This document shows, one piece after another, positions 1 through 8,249 of a stretch of 64,000 nt of DNA. Position numbers and translations under genes: made by a program. The notes beneath the pieces were generated by a model that had not been told where the DNA came from, did no database searches, and saw only the letters and a program-made list of their open reading frames with translations. Source of the DNA: Acidimicrobiaceae bacterium (lineage in GTDB: Bacteria > Actinomycetota > Acidimicrobiia > Acidimicrobiales > RAAP-2); assembly GCA_003162475.1 (NCBI GenBank), contig PMOI01000004.1, positions 138,078-202,077 of the forward strand, in the 5' to 3' direction. Positions within the stretch are counted from its first letter, which is position 1. The number at the start of each line of letters is the position of its first letter.

Positions 1-303
1 TACTTCGCCATCATCCCGGCGCTCTTCGTCGTCGCCTACCACTCGACCAACAATCCGCTCAAAGCGCTCAACATCATGCACCTGCACAGTCCACAGAGCG
101 CCATCTTGTCCGCGGTGATCTTCAACGCCCTGGTCATCATCGCGCTTATTCCGTTGGCGCTGCGAGGCGTGAAGTTTCGCGCCTCGGGTTCGGCCGCGAT
201 CCTCCGGCGCAACGTCTTGATTTACGGCGTTGGTGGCGTCATCGTCCCGTTCGTGTTCATAAAACTCATCGACCTCATCCTCGTCGCGTTGCACGCCTAC
301 TAA
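1..303 (+). CDS. kdpB: Potassium-transporting P-type ATPase subunit B, C-terminal 100 residues (5' end outside window)
   Basis: This is the tail of the KdpB catalytic subunit of the KdpFABC high-affinity K+ pump. The reading frame is open from base 1 and reads through a membrane segment starting YFAIIPALF, then the motif [20 protein letters not shown] and the block [12 protein letters not shown], both characteristic of the last transmembrane helices of KdpB. The phosphorylation (DKTGT) and nucleotide-binding domains must lie upstream of the window. kdpC follows 13 bases downstream, the normal kdpB-kdpC order. The family call is secure; only the last part of the protein can be examined. Confidence 0.95.
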   Translation, partial: YFAIIPALFVVAYHSTNNPLKALNIMHLHSPQSAILSAVIFNALVIIALIPLALRGVKFRASGSAAILRRNVLIYGVGGVIVPFVFIKLIDLILVALHAY

Positions 304-316
304 AGAGAGTCTGCTC

Positions 317-925
317 ATGCTTATTCATCTCCGTCGTTCCCTGATCATGGCAGTCATCTGCATGATCTTCTTCGGCTTCATCTACGCCTTCGCCGGCACG
401 GGTGTGGCGCAAGTGCTCTTCAAGAATCAGGCCAACGGTTCGCTGACGGCCAACGGTTCGACCCTCATTGGTCAGAACTGGACAAGTCCGAAGTGGTTTC
501 ACGGTCGCCCCGACGACACCGGCCCCTACGCCGACACCAACCCCAAGAACCCGAGTCCTGTAGGACACGGGGGCGACAACCCCCTGGTCGCCAACGGCGC
601 CGCCGGAGGGTCCGGGGCGACCAACTTCGGACCACGTTCCAAGAAGTTCCTAGATGACACCAAGGACCTGGTCAAGTACTGGCACAAGCTCGGCGTGAAC
701 CCCACGCCCGATCTCGTGACGACGTCAGGTAGTGGCTACGACCCGGACATCTCGCAACAGGACGCTCTCGTGCAGATCCCCATGGTCTCCAAGGCGACGG
801 GAATCTCTGCGTCGAAGCTTCGCACCCTCATCAAGAGTCAGACCCATAGCGCAGAGTTCGGCTTCCTCGGCAGTAGTTACATCGACGTCTTGCAGTTGAA
901 CGAAGCGCTCGCTCGACTTGGTTAG
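317..925 (+). CDS. kdpC: Potassium-transporting ATPase subunit C
   Basis: KdpC is the single-span accessory subunit of KdpFABC and helps assemble or stabilise the pump. The 202-residue product has the usual family length, one N-terminal transmembrane helix (about residues 8-30) and an extracytoplasmic domain. Family motifs are clear: GQNWTSPKWFHGRPD near residue 52, the glycine-rich stretch ending FGPRSKKF, and TTSGSGYDPDIS near residue 135, matching the conserved TxSGSGLDPHIS block. It directly follows kdpB and ends 44 bases before the next gene, so it should be part of the kdp operon. Confidence 0.96.
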   Translation: MLIHLRRSLIMAVICMIFFGFIYAFAGTGVAQVLFKNQANGSLTANGSTLIGQNWTSPKWFHGRPDDTGPYADTNPKNPSPVGHGGDNPLVANGAAGGSGATNFGPRSKKFLDDTKDLVKYWHKLGVNPTPDLVTTSGSGYDPDISQQDALVQIPMVSKATGISASKLRTLIKSQTHSAEFGFLGSSYIDVLQLNEALARLG

Positions 926-969
926 ACAGACCGGGCCGTGACAGGCGATCAAGGAAAGGTGACGCGGTA

Positions 970-1719
970 ATGAGGGAGATGCTCCAGACGTACCGTCATC
1001 GCGTCGCTTTCCTCCTCGCGCTCGTCGCGCCGCTCGGTGTCGCCGCCGTCCTCGTGCCGTTTCGAGGGAACTTCACGAACACCGCGGCGGCGCTCGTACT
1101 CGTCGCCAGCGTGGTGGCGATCGCCGTACTGGGCAGTCGCGTCAGCGGATTCGTGGCCAGCGTCTCGGCGGCGCTCTGGTTCGACTTCTTCCTGACGAGG
1201 CCTTTCTACCAGTTCGCTATCAGCCATCGCCCCGACCTTGAGACGACGATCGCACTCTTCGTGGTCGGCGTCATCGTCACCGAGTTGGCCGCGAGGAGTC
1301 GCCACCACTCGCTCGTCTCCAATGAAGAGTCAACGTACGTGTCGTTGATCCGCGACCTCACGGACCTGGCCGCCCGTTCATCCAAGAGTGCTGTGGTCAT
1401 TGAAAGCGTCGAACGTTCGCTCGTGCCACTCCTCGATCTACGGTCCTGTCGATTTGACGCCACCCTCGCCAATCCTCCGCTGGCGCGGATCGTCTCGAGT
1501 GGCGCTGTTCTTCACGTGGGCCTCGACTGGCCGGTGGGTGATATTGGAATCCCCGGGCCCGAGGCGGAGATCGTCGCCGAGTGGCGGGGTCGTCCTTTCG
1601 GTCGATTCGTTCTGACGCCCTCAACGGGCCAACCCGTGTCACTCGAACGCCGGGTCGTCGCGGTGTTGTTGGTGAACGTGGTCGGCGCCTCGCTCGCCAC
1701 CGAGACGCGGGTCTCGTAG
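970..1719 (+). CDS. Orphan DUF4118/GAF-like membrane sensor protein between kdpC and kdpD
   Basis: This 249-residue protein has about four N-terminal transmembrane helices (about residues 10-110) containing FFLTRPFYQFAI, the counterpart of the YYFVKPLHTLAV motif in the KdpD membrane domain (DUF4118). About 135 soluble residues resembling a GAF-like domain follow. It has no histidine-kinase or ATPase domain. It repeats the middle part of the KdpD encoded next door (DUF4118 plus GAF-like) as a separate polypeptide. An AAGGAAAGG ribosome-binding site precedes the ATG. Its place inside the kdp operon suggests a helper or co-sensor for KdpD. It could instead be a degenerate KdpD duplicate; the intact frame and RBS argue for a working gene. 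Confidence 0.8.
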   Translation: MREMLQTYRHRVAFLLALVAPLGVAAVLVPFRGNFTNTAAALVLVASVVAIAVLGSRVSGFVASVSAALWFDFFLTRPFYQFAISHRPDLETTIALFVVGVIVTELAARSRHHSLVSNEESTYVSLIRDLTDLAARSSKSAVVIESVERSLVPLLDLRSCRFDATLANPPLARIVSSGAVLHVGLDWPVGDIGIPGPEAEIVAEWRGRPFGRFVLTPSTGQPVSLERRVVAVLLVNVVGASLATETRVS

Positions 1720-1807
1720 ATGAGGTCAACGCACGAGAGTCCGGCGAGCGCTCCGCACAAGTCGCCTTCGTTGGCTGCCTCGAGCACCACGGACAAGAAT
1801 TAGCCAT

Positions 1808-4297
1808 ATGGCTCGAGGTCGACTTCGCGTGTATCTAGGTTCAGCTCCGGGCGTCGGCAAGACGTACCGGATGTTGGATGAGGGCTGGCGTCGCCGCGAT
1901 CGCGGCACCGACGTCGTCATTGGCTACGTGGAGACGCACCACCGACCCTCCACGGACGCCCAAGTCCGTGACCTCGAAGCCATTCCGCGCGTGACACGTG
2001 AATACCGAGGAGCCCAACTCGAAGAAATGAATCTCGCGGCCATTTTGGCGCGTAAGCCTGAGGTCGCGCTGGTCGACGAACTCGCGCACACCAACGTTCC
2101 CGGTGGCACGAACGAGAAGCGCTGGCAGGACGTGGAAGTGTTGCTCGACGCCGGCATCGACGTCATCACGACGGTCAACATTCAGCACCTTGAATCGGTG
2201 AATGACGTCGTTCAAAAGATCACGGGAATCGCGCAACAAGAAACCGTTCCTGACGCGGTGGTCCGACGAGCCGAGCAGATTGAGTTGGTTGACGTCACCC
2301 CCGAAGCACTGCGCCGGCGAATGGCCCACGGCAACATCTACACCGCGGACAAGATCGACGCTTCGCTTTCGAACTACTTCCGGGTGGGCAACCTCAGCGC
2401 GCTGCGAGAACTCGCGCTGCTGTGGCTGGCCGATCGGGTGGAAGATGCCATTCAGCGTTACCAGGACGATCACGACATCAGCGAGACCTGGGAGACACGC
2501 GAACGCCTCATCGTCGGTGTCGCGGGAGGCCCCGTCGACGAAGTACTTCTTCGTCGGGCGGCACGGATCGCGTCACGCACTGGGGCGGAGATCGTCGCCG
2601 TGCACGTCGTGAGCGCCGACGGGTTGCGTCGCGCGGACTCCGAGACAACGCTGACCCGAGAGTTGGTCGCCGAATTCGAAGGAAAGTACCAAGAGATCGT
2701 CGATGATGACGTCGCGACCGCCCTCGTCGCTTTCGCTCATTCGGAACGGGGTACCCAAATCGTCCTCGGAGCGAGTCGGCCTCGTTCGGCGCTTCGACCG
2801 CTCGGTGGCGTGGTGGAGAAAGTCCTTCGACACACTCCCGACCTTGACGTGCACGTCATCGCCGTCGGCGAGGAGCGCGCACCGAGCGTTCGTCAACGTC
2901 GACGCGCACGCCAGTTCTCGTGGCGACGAAAGGTCCTCGCGCTCGCGCTCGGCGTCGTGGCCCTTCCCGTACTGACCGTGGTGCTGACGAACGTTCGATC
3001 GAGCTTGTCACCGTCGACTGAGTTTCTGGCTTATCTCGTCGTCGTGTTGGGGCTCACCTCGTCGGGTGGGGTTGTTGTGGGCGTTGTCGCGGCGTTGGCG
3101 GCCTTTGGGTTGGAGAACTACTACTTCGTGAAGCCGCTGCACACTCTCGCGGTGTCGAGACCCGACGATCTCGTGACCCTCCTCGCCTTTCTCGTCTTCG
3201 CCGTGGGCGCGAGCGTCGTCGTCAGTCGATTCGCGCGTCGCTCCCACGAAGCCGATCGGGCTCGCGCCGAAGCACAGGTCTTGGTGAAAGTGGTGTCAAC
3301 GGTGGGCACCTCCCACGAGGATCTCGTGCCACTGCTCGATTCGCTTCGGGCGGTGTTCGACGCGTCGAGCGCGGCCATTCTGATTCAAGGGAATGACGGG
3401 TGGGAGCCCTTCGTCGTGAGTGGTCAAGAATTGCATGGCTCGGCGACGGAGACGTACTTCGCCATTGACGATGAGCACTCGTTGGTTCTCGACGGCGCGT
3501 CACTAGACGTCGAGGATCGTCAACTCGTGAGTGCGTTCGCCGGACGAATCGCCGCTGGTTTTCGAACGGTGAACACGGTCGAAGGCGACGCGCAGCGCAG
3601 AGTGCTCGCCGAAGCGCACACCAGGCGATCGGGACTGCTGCGCGCCATATCGTACGACTTACGTGAGCCGCTCTCAATGATCCAGTACAAAGTGAACTCC
3701 CTCCTTGACGGGGTCCTGACGGCACCGGCAAGAGTGCAACGCGAACGACTGCTGGAAATCGAGACCGAAGTGCAACGGCTTCATCGGCTTTCGGCCAATC
3801 TCGTCGACGCGGGCCGTCTCGAGGCGGGGAGCGTTGCGCCAAAGTTGGAACTCGTTTCGATCGACGTGCTGGTCGACCACGCGTTGGCGACGATTGACAC
3901 GAGCGTGCGACCCTTCGACATTGACGTCGCCCGTAACCTTCCGCCGTTCATGTCGGATCCCGCACTGGGCGAACGAGCGATCGCCATCGTGGTCGAGAAC
4001 GCTTGTCGGTTCAGTCCTCGTGATCGTCCGGTGAGAATCTCAGCTGGAGCTACGGGTGACACAATCGAACTGTTGGTCATCGATCGAGGCCCGGGTGTCG
4101 CGGTGGCCGAGCGAACGGCGATCCTCGACGATCGCCAGCGATTCACCACTGATAAGAAGGGCGTCAACCTCGGACTCAGTGTGGCGTCAGGCTTCGTGCA
4201 ACAACTCGGCGGCCGCCTCCGTTTTGAGGACACACCGGGCGGTGGGTTGACGGTCGTCCTGGAGTTTCCACGACGAGCAAACGATGGTGCGATCTAA
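1808..4297 (+). CDS. kdpD: KdpD-type sensor protein with the phosphoacceptor His replaced by Tyr
   Basis: The 829-residue product has the full KdpD layout: N-terminal KdpD domain with GSAPGVGKT at residues 11-19 and the block VDELAHTNVPG, a USP-like domain (about 235-350), four transmembrane helices of the DUF4118 type (about 375-470), a GAF-like domain (about 490-590), a dimerisation/phosphoacceptor region (about 600-665) and a C-terminal ATPase domain. The H-box, normally SHDLRTPL in this family, reads SYDLREPL: Tyr616 (codon TAC at 3653-3655) replaces the phosphoacceptor His, and Glu replaces the Thr linked to phosphatase activity. The N-box (VVENACRFSP) and G1 box (DRGPGV) are present; the G2 region is unusual (GVNLGLSVA). 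The N-terminal K+/c-di-AMP-type sensing half looks intact. Family membership is certain, ordinary kinase activity doubtful. Confidence 0.93.
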   Translation: MARGRLRVYLGSAPGVGKTYRMLDEGWRRRDRGTDVVIGYVETHHRPSTDAQVRDLEAIPRVTREYRGAQLEEMNLAAILARKPEVALVDELAHTNVPGGTNEKRWQDVEVLLDAGIDVITTVNIQHLESVNDVVQKITGIAQQETVPDAVVRRAEQIELVDVTPEALRRRMAHGNIYTADKIDASLSNYFRVGNLSALRELALLWLADRVEDAIQRYQDDHDISETWETRERLIVGVAGGPVDEVLLRRAARIASRTGAEIVAVHVVSADGLRRADSETTLTRELVAEFEGKYQEIVDDDVATALVAFAHSERGTQIVLGASRPRSALRPLGGVVEKVLRHTPDLDVHVIAVGEERAPSVRQRRRARQFSWRRKVLALALGVVALPVLTVVLTNVRSSLSPSTEFLAYLVVVLGLTSSGGVVVGVVAALAAFGLENYYFVKPLHTLAVSRPDDLVTLLAFLVFAVGASVVVSRFARRSHEADRARAEAQVLVKVVSTVGTSHEDLVPLLDSLRAVFDASSAAILIQGNDGWEPFVVSGQELHGSATETYFAIDDEHSLVLDGASLDVEDRQLVSAFAGRIAAGFRTVNTVEGDAQRRVLAEAHTRRSGLLRAISYDLREPLSMIQYKVNSLLDGVLTAPARVQRERLLEIETEVQRLHRLSANLVDAGRLEAGSVAPKLELVSIDVLVDHALATIDTSVRPFDIDVARNLPPFMSDPALGERAIAIVVENACRFSPRDRPVRISAGATGDTIELLVIDRGPGVAVAERTAILDDRQRFTTDKKGVNLGLSVASGFVQQLGGRLRFEDTPGGGLTVVLEFPRRANDGAI

Positions 4298-4464
4298 TTG
4301 GATTCGAAGATAACGCCATGCTCGTCGAAAAGGGTCCTGGCCAAGGGATTCCGGTCCACGTTGGGTGATATTCGATAGGGGATCGATGCGCTTGGCGACG
4401 AGTGCACTATGGTCCTCACCATTCCCACCAACCATGACCAGTCGCGTTCGAGCGAAGACCTCGA

Positions 4465-5142
4465 GTGACGACAATATTGGTCGTTGACGACGACCACGCT
4501 CTGTGTCGGGCGCTTTCGAAGGGACTTGGGGCTCACGGGTACGACGTCGTGACGGCGATGACGGGTCACGATGCCATCACCCTCGCGGCGAAAACCTATC
4601 CACACCTGTTACTGGTGGACCTAGGAATGCCCCAGTTCTCGGGCGTCGAAGTGATCACGGCCGTTCGAGGATGGAGCAGCGCGCCCATCGTCGTCGTGTC
4701 GACACGTCCCCAAGAGGCGATAAAGGTGGCCGCGCTCGAGGCCGGGGCCGACGACTATCTCATGAAGCCCTTCGGAATCAATGAACTGCTCACGCGAATC
4801 CGTGGCGCACTGCGCCGTGGCGCTCCCGTGGGCGAGGAGCGTGACGTCGTCGCCGGTGATCTCTCCATCGATCTCGGGTCGCGCCAGGTGCGTCGCCACG
4901 GCGAACTGGTTCACCTTACGCCCAAGGAGTGGGCCACACTCGTCGTGCTCGTTCGCCATCAAGCCAGCGTCGTGAGCGAGCAAGAACTACTCGAACAGCT
5001 GTGGGGTCCCGGCTACCAAGAGGAGTCGAAGTACCTCAGCACCGTCGTCGACGCGCTGCGCGAGAAGTTGGAGGACGACCCTTCGTCGCCGCCACGCGTC
5101 GTGACCGAGCCGGGTGTCGGTTACCGATTCGTCGCGACTTGA
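4465..5142 (+). CDS. kdpE: OmpR-family response regulator KdpE
   Basis: This is a 225-residue two-domain regulator. The receiver domain (residues 1-115) keeps the acidic pocket (DDD at 8-10), phosphoacceptor Asp52 in LLLVDLGMP, the Ser79/Thr80 switch position and Lys101 in LMKPFG. The winged-helix DNA-binding domain (about 125-225) has the usual LTPKEWATLVVLVRH and GVGYRF blocks. The GTG start gives the canonical N-terminus (TTILVVDDD). A 167-base gap separates it from kdpD, so it may also have its own promoter. The intact receiver contrasts with the missing phosphoacceptor in its presumed partner KdpD. Confidence 0.94.
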   Translation: MTTILVVDDDHALCRALSKGLGAHGYDVVTAMTGHDAITLAAKTYPHLLLVDLGMPQFSGVEVITAVRGWSSAPIVVVSTRPQEAIKVAALEAGADDYLMKPFGINELLTRIRGALRRGAPVGEERDVVAGDLSIDLGSRQVRRHGELVHLTPKEWATLVVLVRHQASVVSEQELLEQLWGPGYQEESKYLSTVVDALREKLEDDPSSPPRVVTEPGVGYRFVAT

Positions 5143-5212
5143 GCACACGCTCGTTCGACCGGCTGGCGCTGTGCGGTCACCGCGAGGACTAGAAAACGGT
5201 GCTCGACCCTGG

Positions 5213-5218
5213 CAGACT
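5213..5218 (+). promoter_or_regulatory. Possible -10 box for the pirin gene
   Basis: CAGACT lies 6 bases before the ATG at 5225. It has A2 and T6 of a -10 element but not the first T, so it is a weak member of the leaderless set in this window. Confidence 0.3.
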
Positions 5219-5224
5219 TCGACC

Positions 5225-6130
5225 ATGACCGAGGATCGAGGTACGAACGAGGCGGAACTCATCGTCACGGACTCTCGAACGACCCAAGTGGGCGAGTTCG
5301 ACGTGCGAAGGGCGCTGCCCACGAGGGGGCGGCGCACCGTTGGTCCGTGGTGCTTCATCGACCACATGGGACCGGCCACCTTCAGCCCGGACAAGAGCTT
5401 CGACATCGCGCCTCATCCGCACCTCGGACTGCAGACCGTCACGTGGCTCTTCGATGGAGAGATCTTGCATCGCGACAGTCTCGGCTCCGAACAGCTGATT
5501 CGACCGGGCCAGATGAATCTCATGACCTCGGGCGAAGGCATAGCGCACTCCGAAGAGAACCCCGGCGTGACGTCGGGTGCGTTACACGGCGTGCAACTCT
5601 GGGTGGCCCTGCCGTCGGCGACGCGCCACGGCCCTTCGGCTTTTGAACATCACGAATCGTTACCGAAGTTCGACATGCCCAACGCCGAGGCCACGGTGTT
5701 GGTCGGCACCGTGGGCAACGCCGTGTCGAGAGCCCGACACGACAGTGAAGCAGTGGGCGTGGAGCTAAAACTCAAGCGGGGCCAGCACGTGGTTCCCCTC
5801 GACAGGACTTTCGAGTACGCCATGGTCGTCACCAGTGGCGACGTCGGCCTCGACGACACACACGTCACCCCGGGTCACCTCGCCTACCTCGGCCGCGGAC
5901 GCGACGAGGTACGTCTCACGACGAGCGAGGACGCCGTGGCGATGCTGCTCGGTGGCGTCCCCTTCGACGAGACGATCATGATGTGGTGGAACTTCGTGGC
6001 GCGAACGCAAGACGAGATCTCGGCGGCCTACGAGAGTTGGGCGAAGGGCGATGAACGTTTTGGTCGCGTCGCGTCAACGCTGGCACGCATCGAGGTCGGG
6101 CCGCCGCCCTGGTTTCGCTCGAATCGCTAG
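5225..6130 (+). CDS. Pirin family protein (bicupin)
   Basis: The 301-residue protein belongs to the pirin family of Fe-binding bicupins; some members are quercetinases, others redox-linked regulators. The N-terminal cupin holds GPWCFIDHMGP and the metal-site block APHPHLGLQTVTWLFDGEI, with EGIAHSEE further on, matching the His/His/His/Glu pattern of pirins. The C-terminal half carries a degenerate second cupin and a conserved tail (WNFVARTQDEI). The frame is open upstream into the kdpE 3' end, but the ATG at 5225 gives the normal family N-terminus. It follows kdpE by 82 bases on the same strand. The substrate cannot be told from sequence. Confidence 0.9.
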   Translation: MTEDRGTNEAELIVTDSRTTQVGEFDVRRALPTRGRRTVGPWCFIDHMGPATFSPDKSFDIAPHPHLGLQTVTWLFDGEILHRDSLGSEQLIRPGQMNLMTSGEGIAHSEENPGVTSGALHGVQLWVALPSATRHGPSAFEHHESLPKFDMPNAEATVLVGTVGNAVSRARHDSEAVGVELKLKRGQHVVPLDRTFEYAMVVTSGDVGLDDTHVTPGHLAYLGRGRDEVRLTTSEDAVAMLLGGVPFDETIMMWWNFVARTQDEISAAYESWAKGDERFGRVASTLARIEVGPPPWFRSNR

Positions 6131-6207
6131 GGCGTCATCCCTGACCTAGCGAAGAGCATCTCCAATCTGGTCGCTGTTCAAGTTCCAACCCCCTAGGTCA
6201 CGGCCTC

Positions 6208-6213
6208 TAGCGT
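6208..6213 (+). promoter_or_regulatory. -10 box of leaderless promoter for the ArsB/NhaD-type permease
   Basis: TAGCGT followed by exactly 6 bases and the ATG at 6220. No Shine-Dalgarno sequence is present, so transcription should start at or next to the start codon. Confidence 0.5.
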
Positions 6214-6219
6214 GACATC

Positions 6220-7263
6220 ATGCACGAACTGGCCCAGACGCTCAGCGCCACGTGGTCACCGTTCGTTCTGGTGGCGGGGTTATTGCTCATCGGTCACGTC
6301 GCGTCGGGCGAAGGACTGTTTCGACTCGTGGGCGCCGGGTGCGCCCGCGTACCTGGCGGGAGCGTGCCGCTCTTCCTCGTGACGATGGTCGCGGTCGCCC
6401 TGGTCACCGCCGTATTGAATCTCGACACGTCTGTGGTCTTCATGACGCCCGTGGCTCTGTTCGCGGCCAGAGCGAAAGGGACCGATGAGAAAGCCTTTCT
6501 CTACGGGACTATCTTCATGTCGAATTCGGCGTCGCTGTTGTTGCTGGGATCGAATCTCACCAATCTTCTCGTCTTCTCCAGAATCCCCACCCTCGGTTCC
6601 TCCTTCGCTCGCCACATGCTGTTGCCGTGGGTCGCCGCCGTCATCGTGACGATGGCCGTGGTACTGGCGTGGCGATGGAGGCCACTGCGTCTGGCCACGC
6701 ATGCCCCCGAGAGAGCGAAAACGTCATTCGTCTTCGGGCCGGGCGTGCTCGCTGTTGTATTTGCCGTGGTCGCGATGCTGACAATGTCTCACCCGGCGCT
6801 CTGGGTCTTTCTCGTGGGCGTCGCAACAGAGCTCTACGAGATCGCCGTGAAGAAGCGCAGCGCTCTGCGCGACGCTCTTTCGGTGACGAATCCCTGGACT
6901 CTCTCACTGCTCTTTGCGGTCGCCGTCGCGGTGGGTTGGTTCTCTCGTTTCTCGACGCTCACGACGCACCTCTTACGCCACGCGAGCGTTGCGGCGACGA
7001 TCGTGACGTCGGCGGTGACGTCGCTCGTGATCAACAATCTGCCCGCAGCGTCGCTCTTCGCGGCTCACCGTGTCGCTCACCCTTACGCGTTGTTGCTGGG
7101 TCTCGACCTCGGGCCGAACATTCTCGTGACCGGCGCGCTGTCGTCGCTGTTGTGGATTCGTATCGCGCACCGCAACGACGTGCGACCGTCAATCAAGACG
7201 TTCTCCATCGTCGGAACGGTGATCGCCGTTCTGGCCATCGCGTGCGCCGCGCCACTGCTGTAG
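6220..7263 (+). CDS. ArsB/NhaD (ion transporter superfamily) permease
   Basis: This is a 347-residue, very hydrophobic protein with about 9-10 predicted membrane helices. The block VLNLDTSVVFMTPVALF followed by FMSNSASLLLLGSNLTNLLV resembles the conserved re-entrant, substrate-site regions of the ArsB/NhaD/SLC13 group, and a second copy of this type appears near the C-terminus (TSLVINNLPAASLF). That inverted duplication is typical of the superfamily. It is shorter than classic ArsB (about 430 residues). No arsenic-resistance genes are adjacent, so arsenite export is only one possibility; Na+/H+ or organic anion exchange is equally open. It stands alone as a single-gene transcription unit. Confidence 0.75.
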   Translation: MHELAQTLSATWSPFVLVAGLLLIGHVASGEGLFRLVGAGCARVPGGSVPLFLVTMVAVALVTAVLNLDTSVVFMTPVALFAARAKGTDEKAFLYGTIFMSNSASLLLLGSNLTNLLVFSRIPTLGSSFARHMLLPWVAAVIVTMAVVLAWRWRPLRLATHAPERAKTSFVFGPGVLAVVFAVVAMLTMSHPALWVFLVGVATELYEIAVKKRSALRDALSVTNPWTLSLLFAVAVAVGWFSRFSTLTTHLLRHASVAATIVTSAVTSLVINNLPAASLFAAHRVAHPYALLLGLDLGPNILVTGALSSLLWIRIAHRNDVRPSIKTFSIVGTVIAVLAIACAAPLL

Positions 7264-7317
7264 CGACGACGACTCTTCTCGCCTCGCGTGAGCGATGGAA
7301 TACCTCGTTGAGCTTCT

Positions 7318-7896
7318 TCAGCGCGCGCCGTGCGTGTCGAGTTCCCACGTACTGCAGTTGCCCACGGGATACCACGACAGGCCTTCGAGTGGCCTGTCGG
7401 TGCCGAAGGCACGTAGAGCACGTATCGTCCCGCCGTGCGTGACGACGAGCAATCGATTCGACGAACTCTCGCGTTCGATGAAGAGTCCAGCACGGACCAC
7501 GACGTCTCGAAATGACTCGCCGCCCAGTGGTCGCGCGTCGGGATCGACAAGGACATCATCGTCAATCCCCGTAACGTCGCTCGTGAGACGTTCTAACGGG
7601 CCACCCTCGAAGGTTCCGAAACTCCGCTCACGTAGGAGGGTGTCAATTTCGGGCGTAAGGCCAATGGCAGCACCAATGATTGCTGCGGTCTCGGTCGCGC
7701 GATCGAGATCACTGGAGAAAAGGCGGTCAAAACCCTGTTCGCGAAGGGAATCGGCGACCAACCGCGCCTGTTCGCGGCCCTTCGCCGTGAGCCGCGCCGC
7801 GTCGTGGTGCCCTTGAACGAGGCGCGACGCGTTCCAATTGGTTTCGCCGTGGCGCACCAGCATCATGGAGGGCTCACTTCGTTGCGGGAGCGTCAC
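7318..7896 (-). CDS. Histidine phosphatase (phosphoglycerate-mutase-like) family protein
   Basis: The 192-residue protein has the RHG signature MLVRHGETNWNAS near the N-terminus with catalytic His, the second-motif Arg (SSDLDRATETA), Glu in LLRERSFGTFEG, and the second catalytic His in LVVTHGGTIRAL. These residues define the histidine acid/PGM-like phosphatases, which act on small phosphorylated metabolites such as phospho-sugars or alpha-ribazole phosphate. The GTG at 7896 is chosen because TACTCT sits 7 bases upstream. An alternative is the ATG at 7866, and a longer frame to 8127 would run through a hexamer repeat with a low-complexity TITITI stretch and is unlikely. The substrate is unknown. 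Confidence 0.88.
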   Translation of the reverse strand: MTLPQRSEPSMMLVRHGETNWNASRLVQGHHDAARLTAKGREQARLVADSLREQGFDRLFSSDLDRATETAAIIGAAIGLTPEIDTLLRERSFGTFEGGPLERLTSDVTGIDDDVLVDPDARPLGGESFRDVVVRAGLFIERESSSNRLLVVTHGGTIRALRAFGTDRPLEGLSWYPVGNCSTWELDTHGAR

Positions 7897-7903
7897 GGTA
7901 TCA

Positions 7904-7909
7904 AGAGTA
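7904..7909 (-). promoter_or_regulatory. -10 box of leaderless promoter for the histidine phosphatase
   Basis: On the minus strand TACTCT is followed by 7 bases and the GTG at 7896; this spacing decides the start used. Confidence 0.5.
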
Positions 7910-7992
7910 CTGATCTCGCGATAGGACACCGATACGAGTACCGACGCGAGATTGCACTCAACGTGAACGTGAGGACGCGAAGACTCGACGAA

Positions 7993-8022
7993 GATGGTGA
8001 TGGTGATGGTGATGGTGATGGT
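7993..8022. repeat. Five perfect tandem copies of GATGGT
   Basis: Positions 7993-8022 consist of five uninterrupted 6-base units GATGGT. The repeat lies between two divergently transcribed genes, upstream of both promoters. It is a short microsatellite that could vary in copy number between strains. Any effect on the flanking promoters is speculation. Confidence 0.9.
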
Positions 8023-8237
8023 CGCTGTCAGGATTGGTGCTCGCGACGTTGTCACTGGCTGACACGTCTGCACGACGACGTTGGTCGGGTGATTCGTGAC
8101 GTCAACGTGACGAGTGAATGGATTCACAGATGTTTCAAAGAGTGACGCGTCGACGACGTTCGCTCCTTCTAAGGGAATTCAGGGTCGCGACTTATCTTTC
8201 CCTTAACCGTGCCTAAAGAAACGTCCAGGGTCAGAAC

Positions 8238-8243
8238 TAAAAT
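8238..8243 (+). promoter_or_regulatory. -10 box of leaderless promoter for the comA-like gene
   Basis: TAAAAT is followed by 6 bases and the ATG at 8250. It is one of the best -10 matches in the window. No clear -35 was found. Confidence 0.55.
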
Positions 8244-8249
8244 TGGGCC

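Larger units (their letters stand above)
7897..8249. other. Intergenic region of about 350 bases with divergent promoters and a hexamer repeat
   Basis: The stretch separates the minus-strand phosphatase gene from the plus-strand comA-like gene. It holds a -10 box for each gene (7904-7909 and 8238-8243) and the GATGGT repeat at 7993-8022. No convincing gene, RNA or strong hairpin was seen in it. Confidence 0.6.

Noticed and set aside
970..4297. Idea that the DUF4118 gene and kdpD are one frameshifted kdpD
   Set aside because: The downstream gene already contains a complete KdpD including its own DUF4118 region, and the two are separated by 88 bases with a stop codon.
7897..8127. N-terminal extension of the histidine phosphatase up to 8127
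   Set aside because: It would translate the hexamer repeat as TITITI and adds no domain; a TACTCT box supports the start at 7896.
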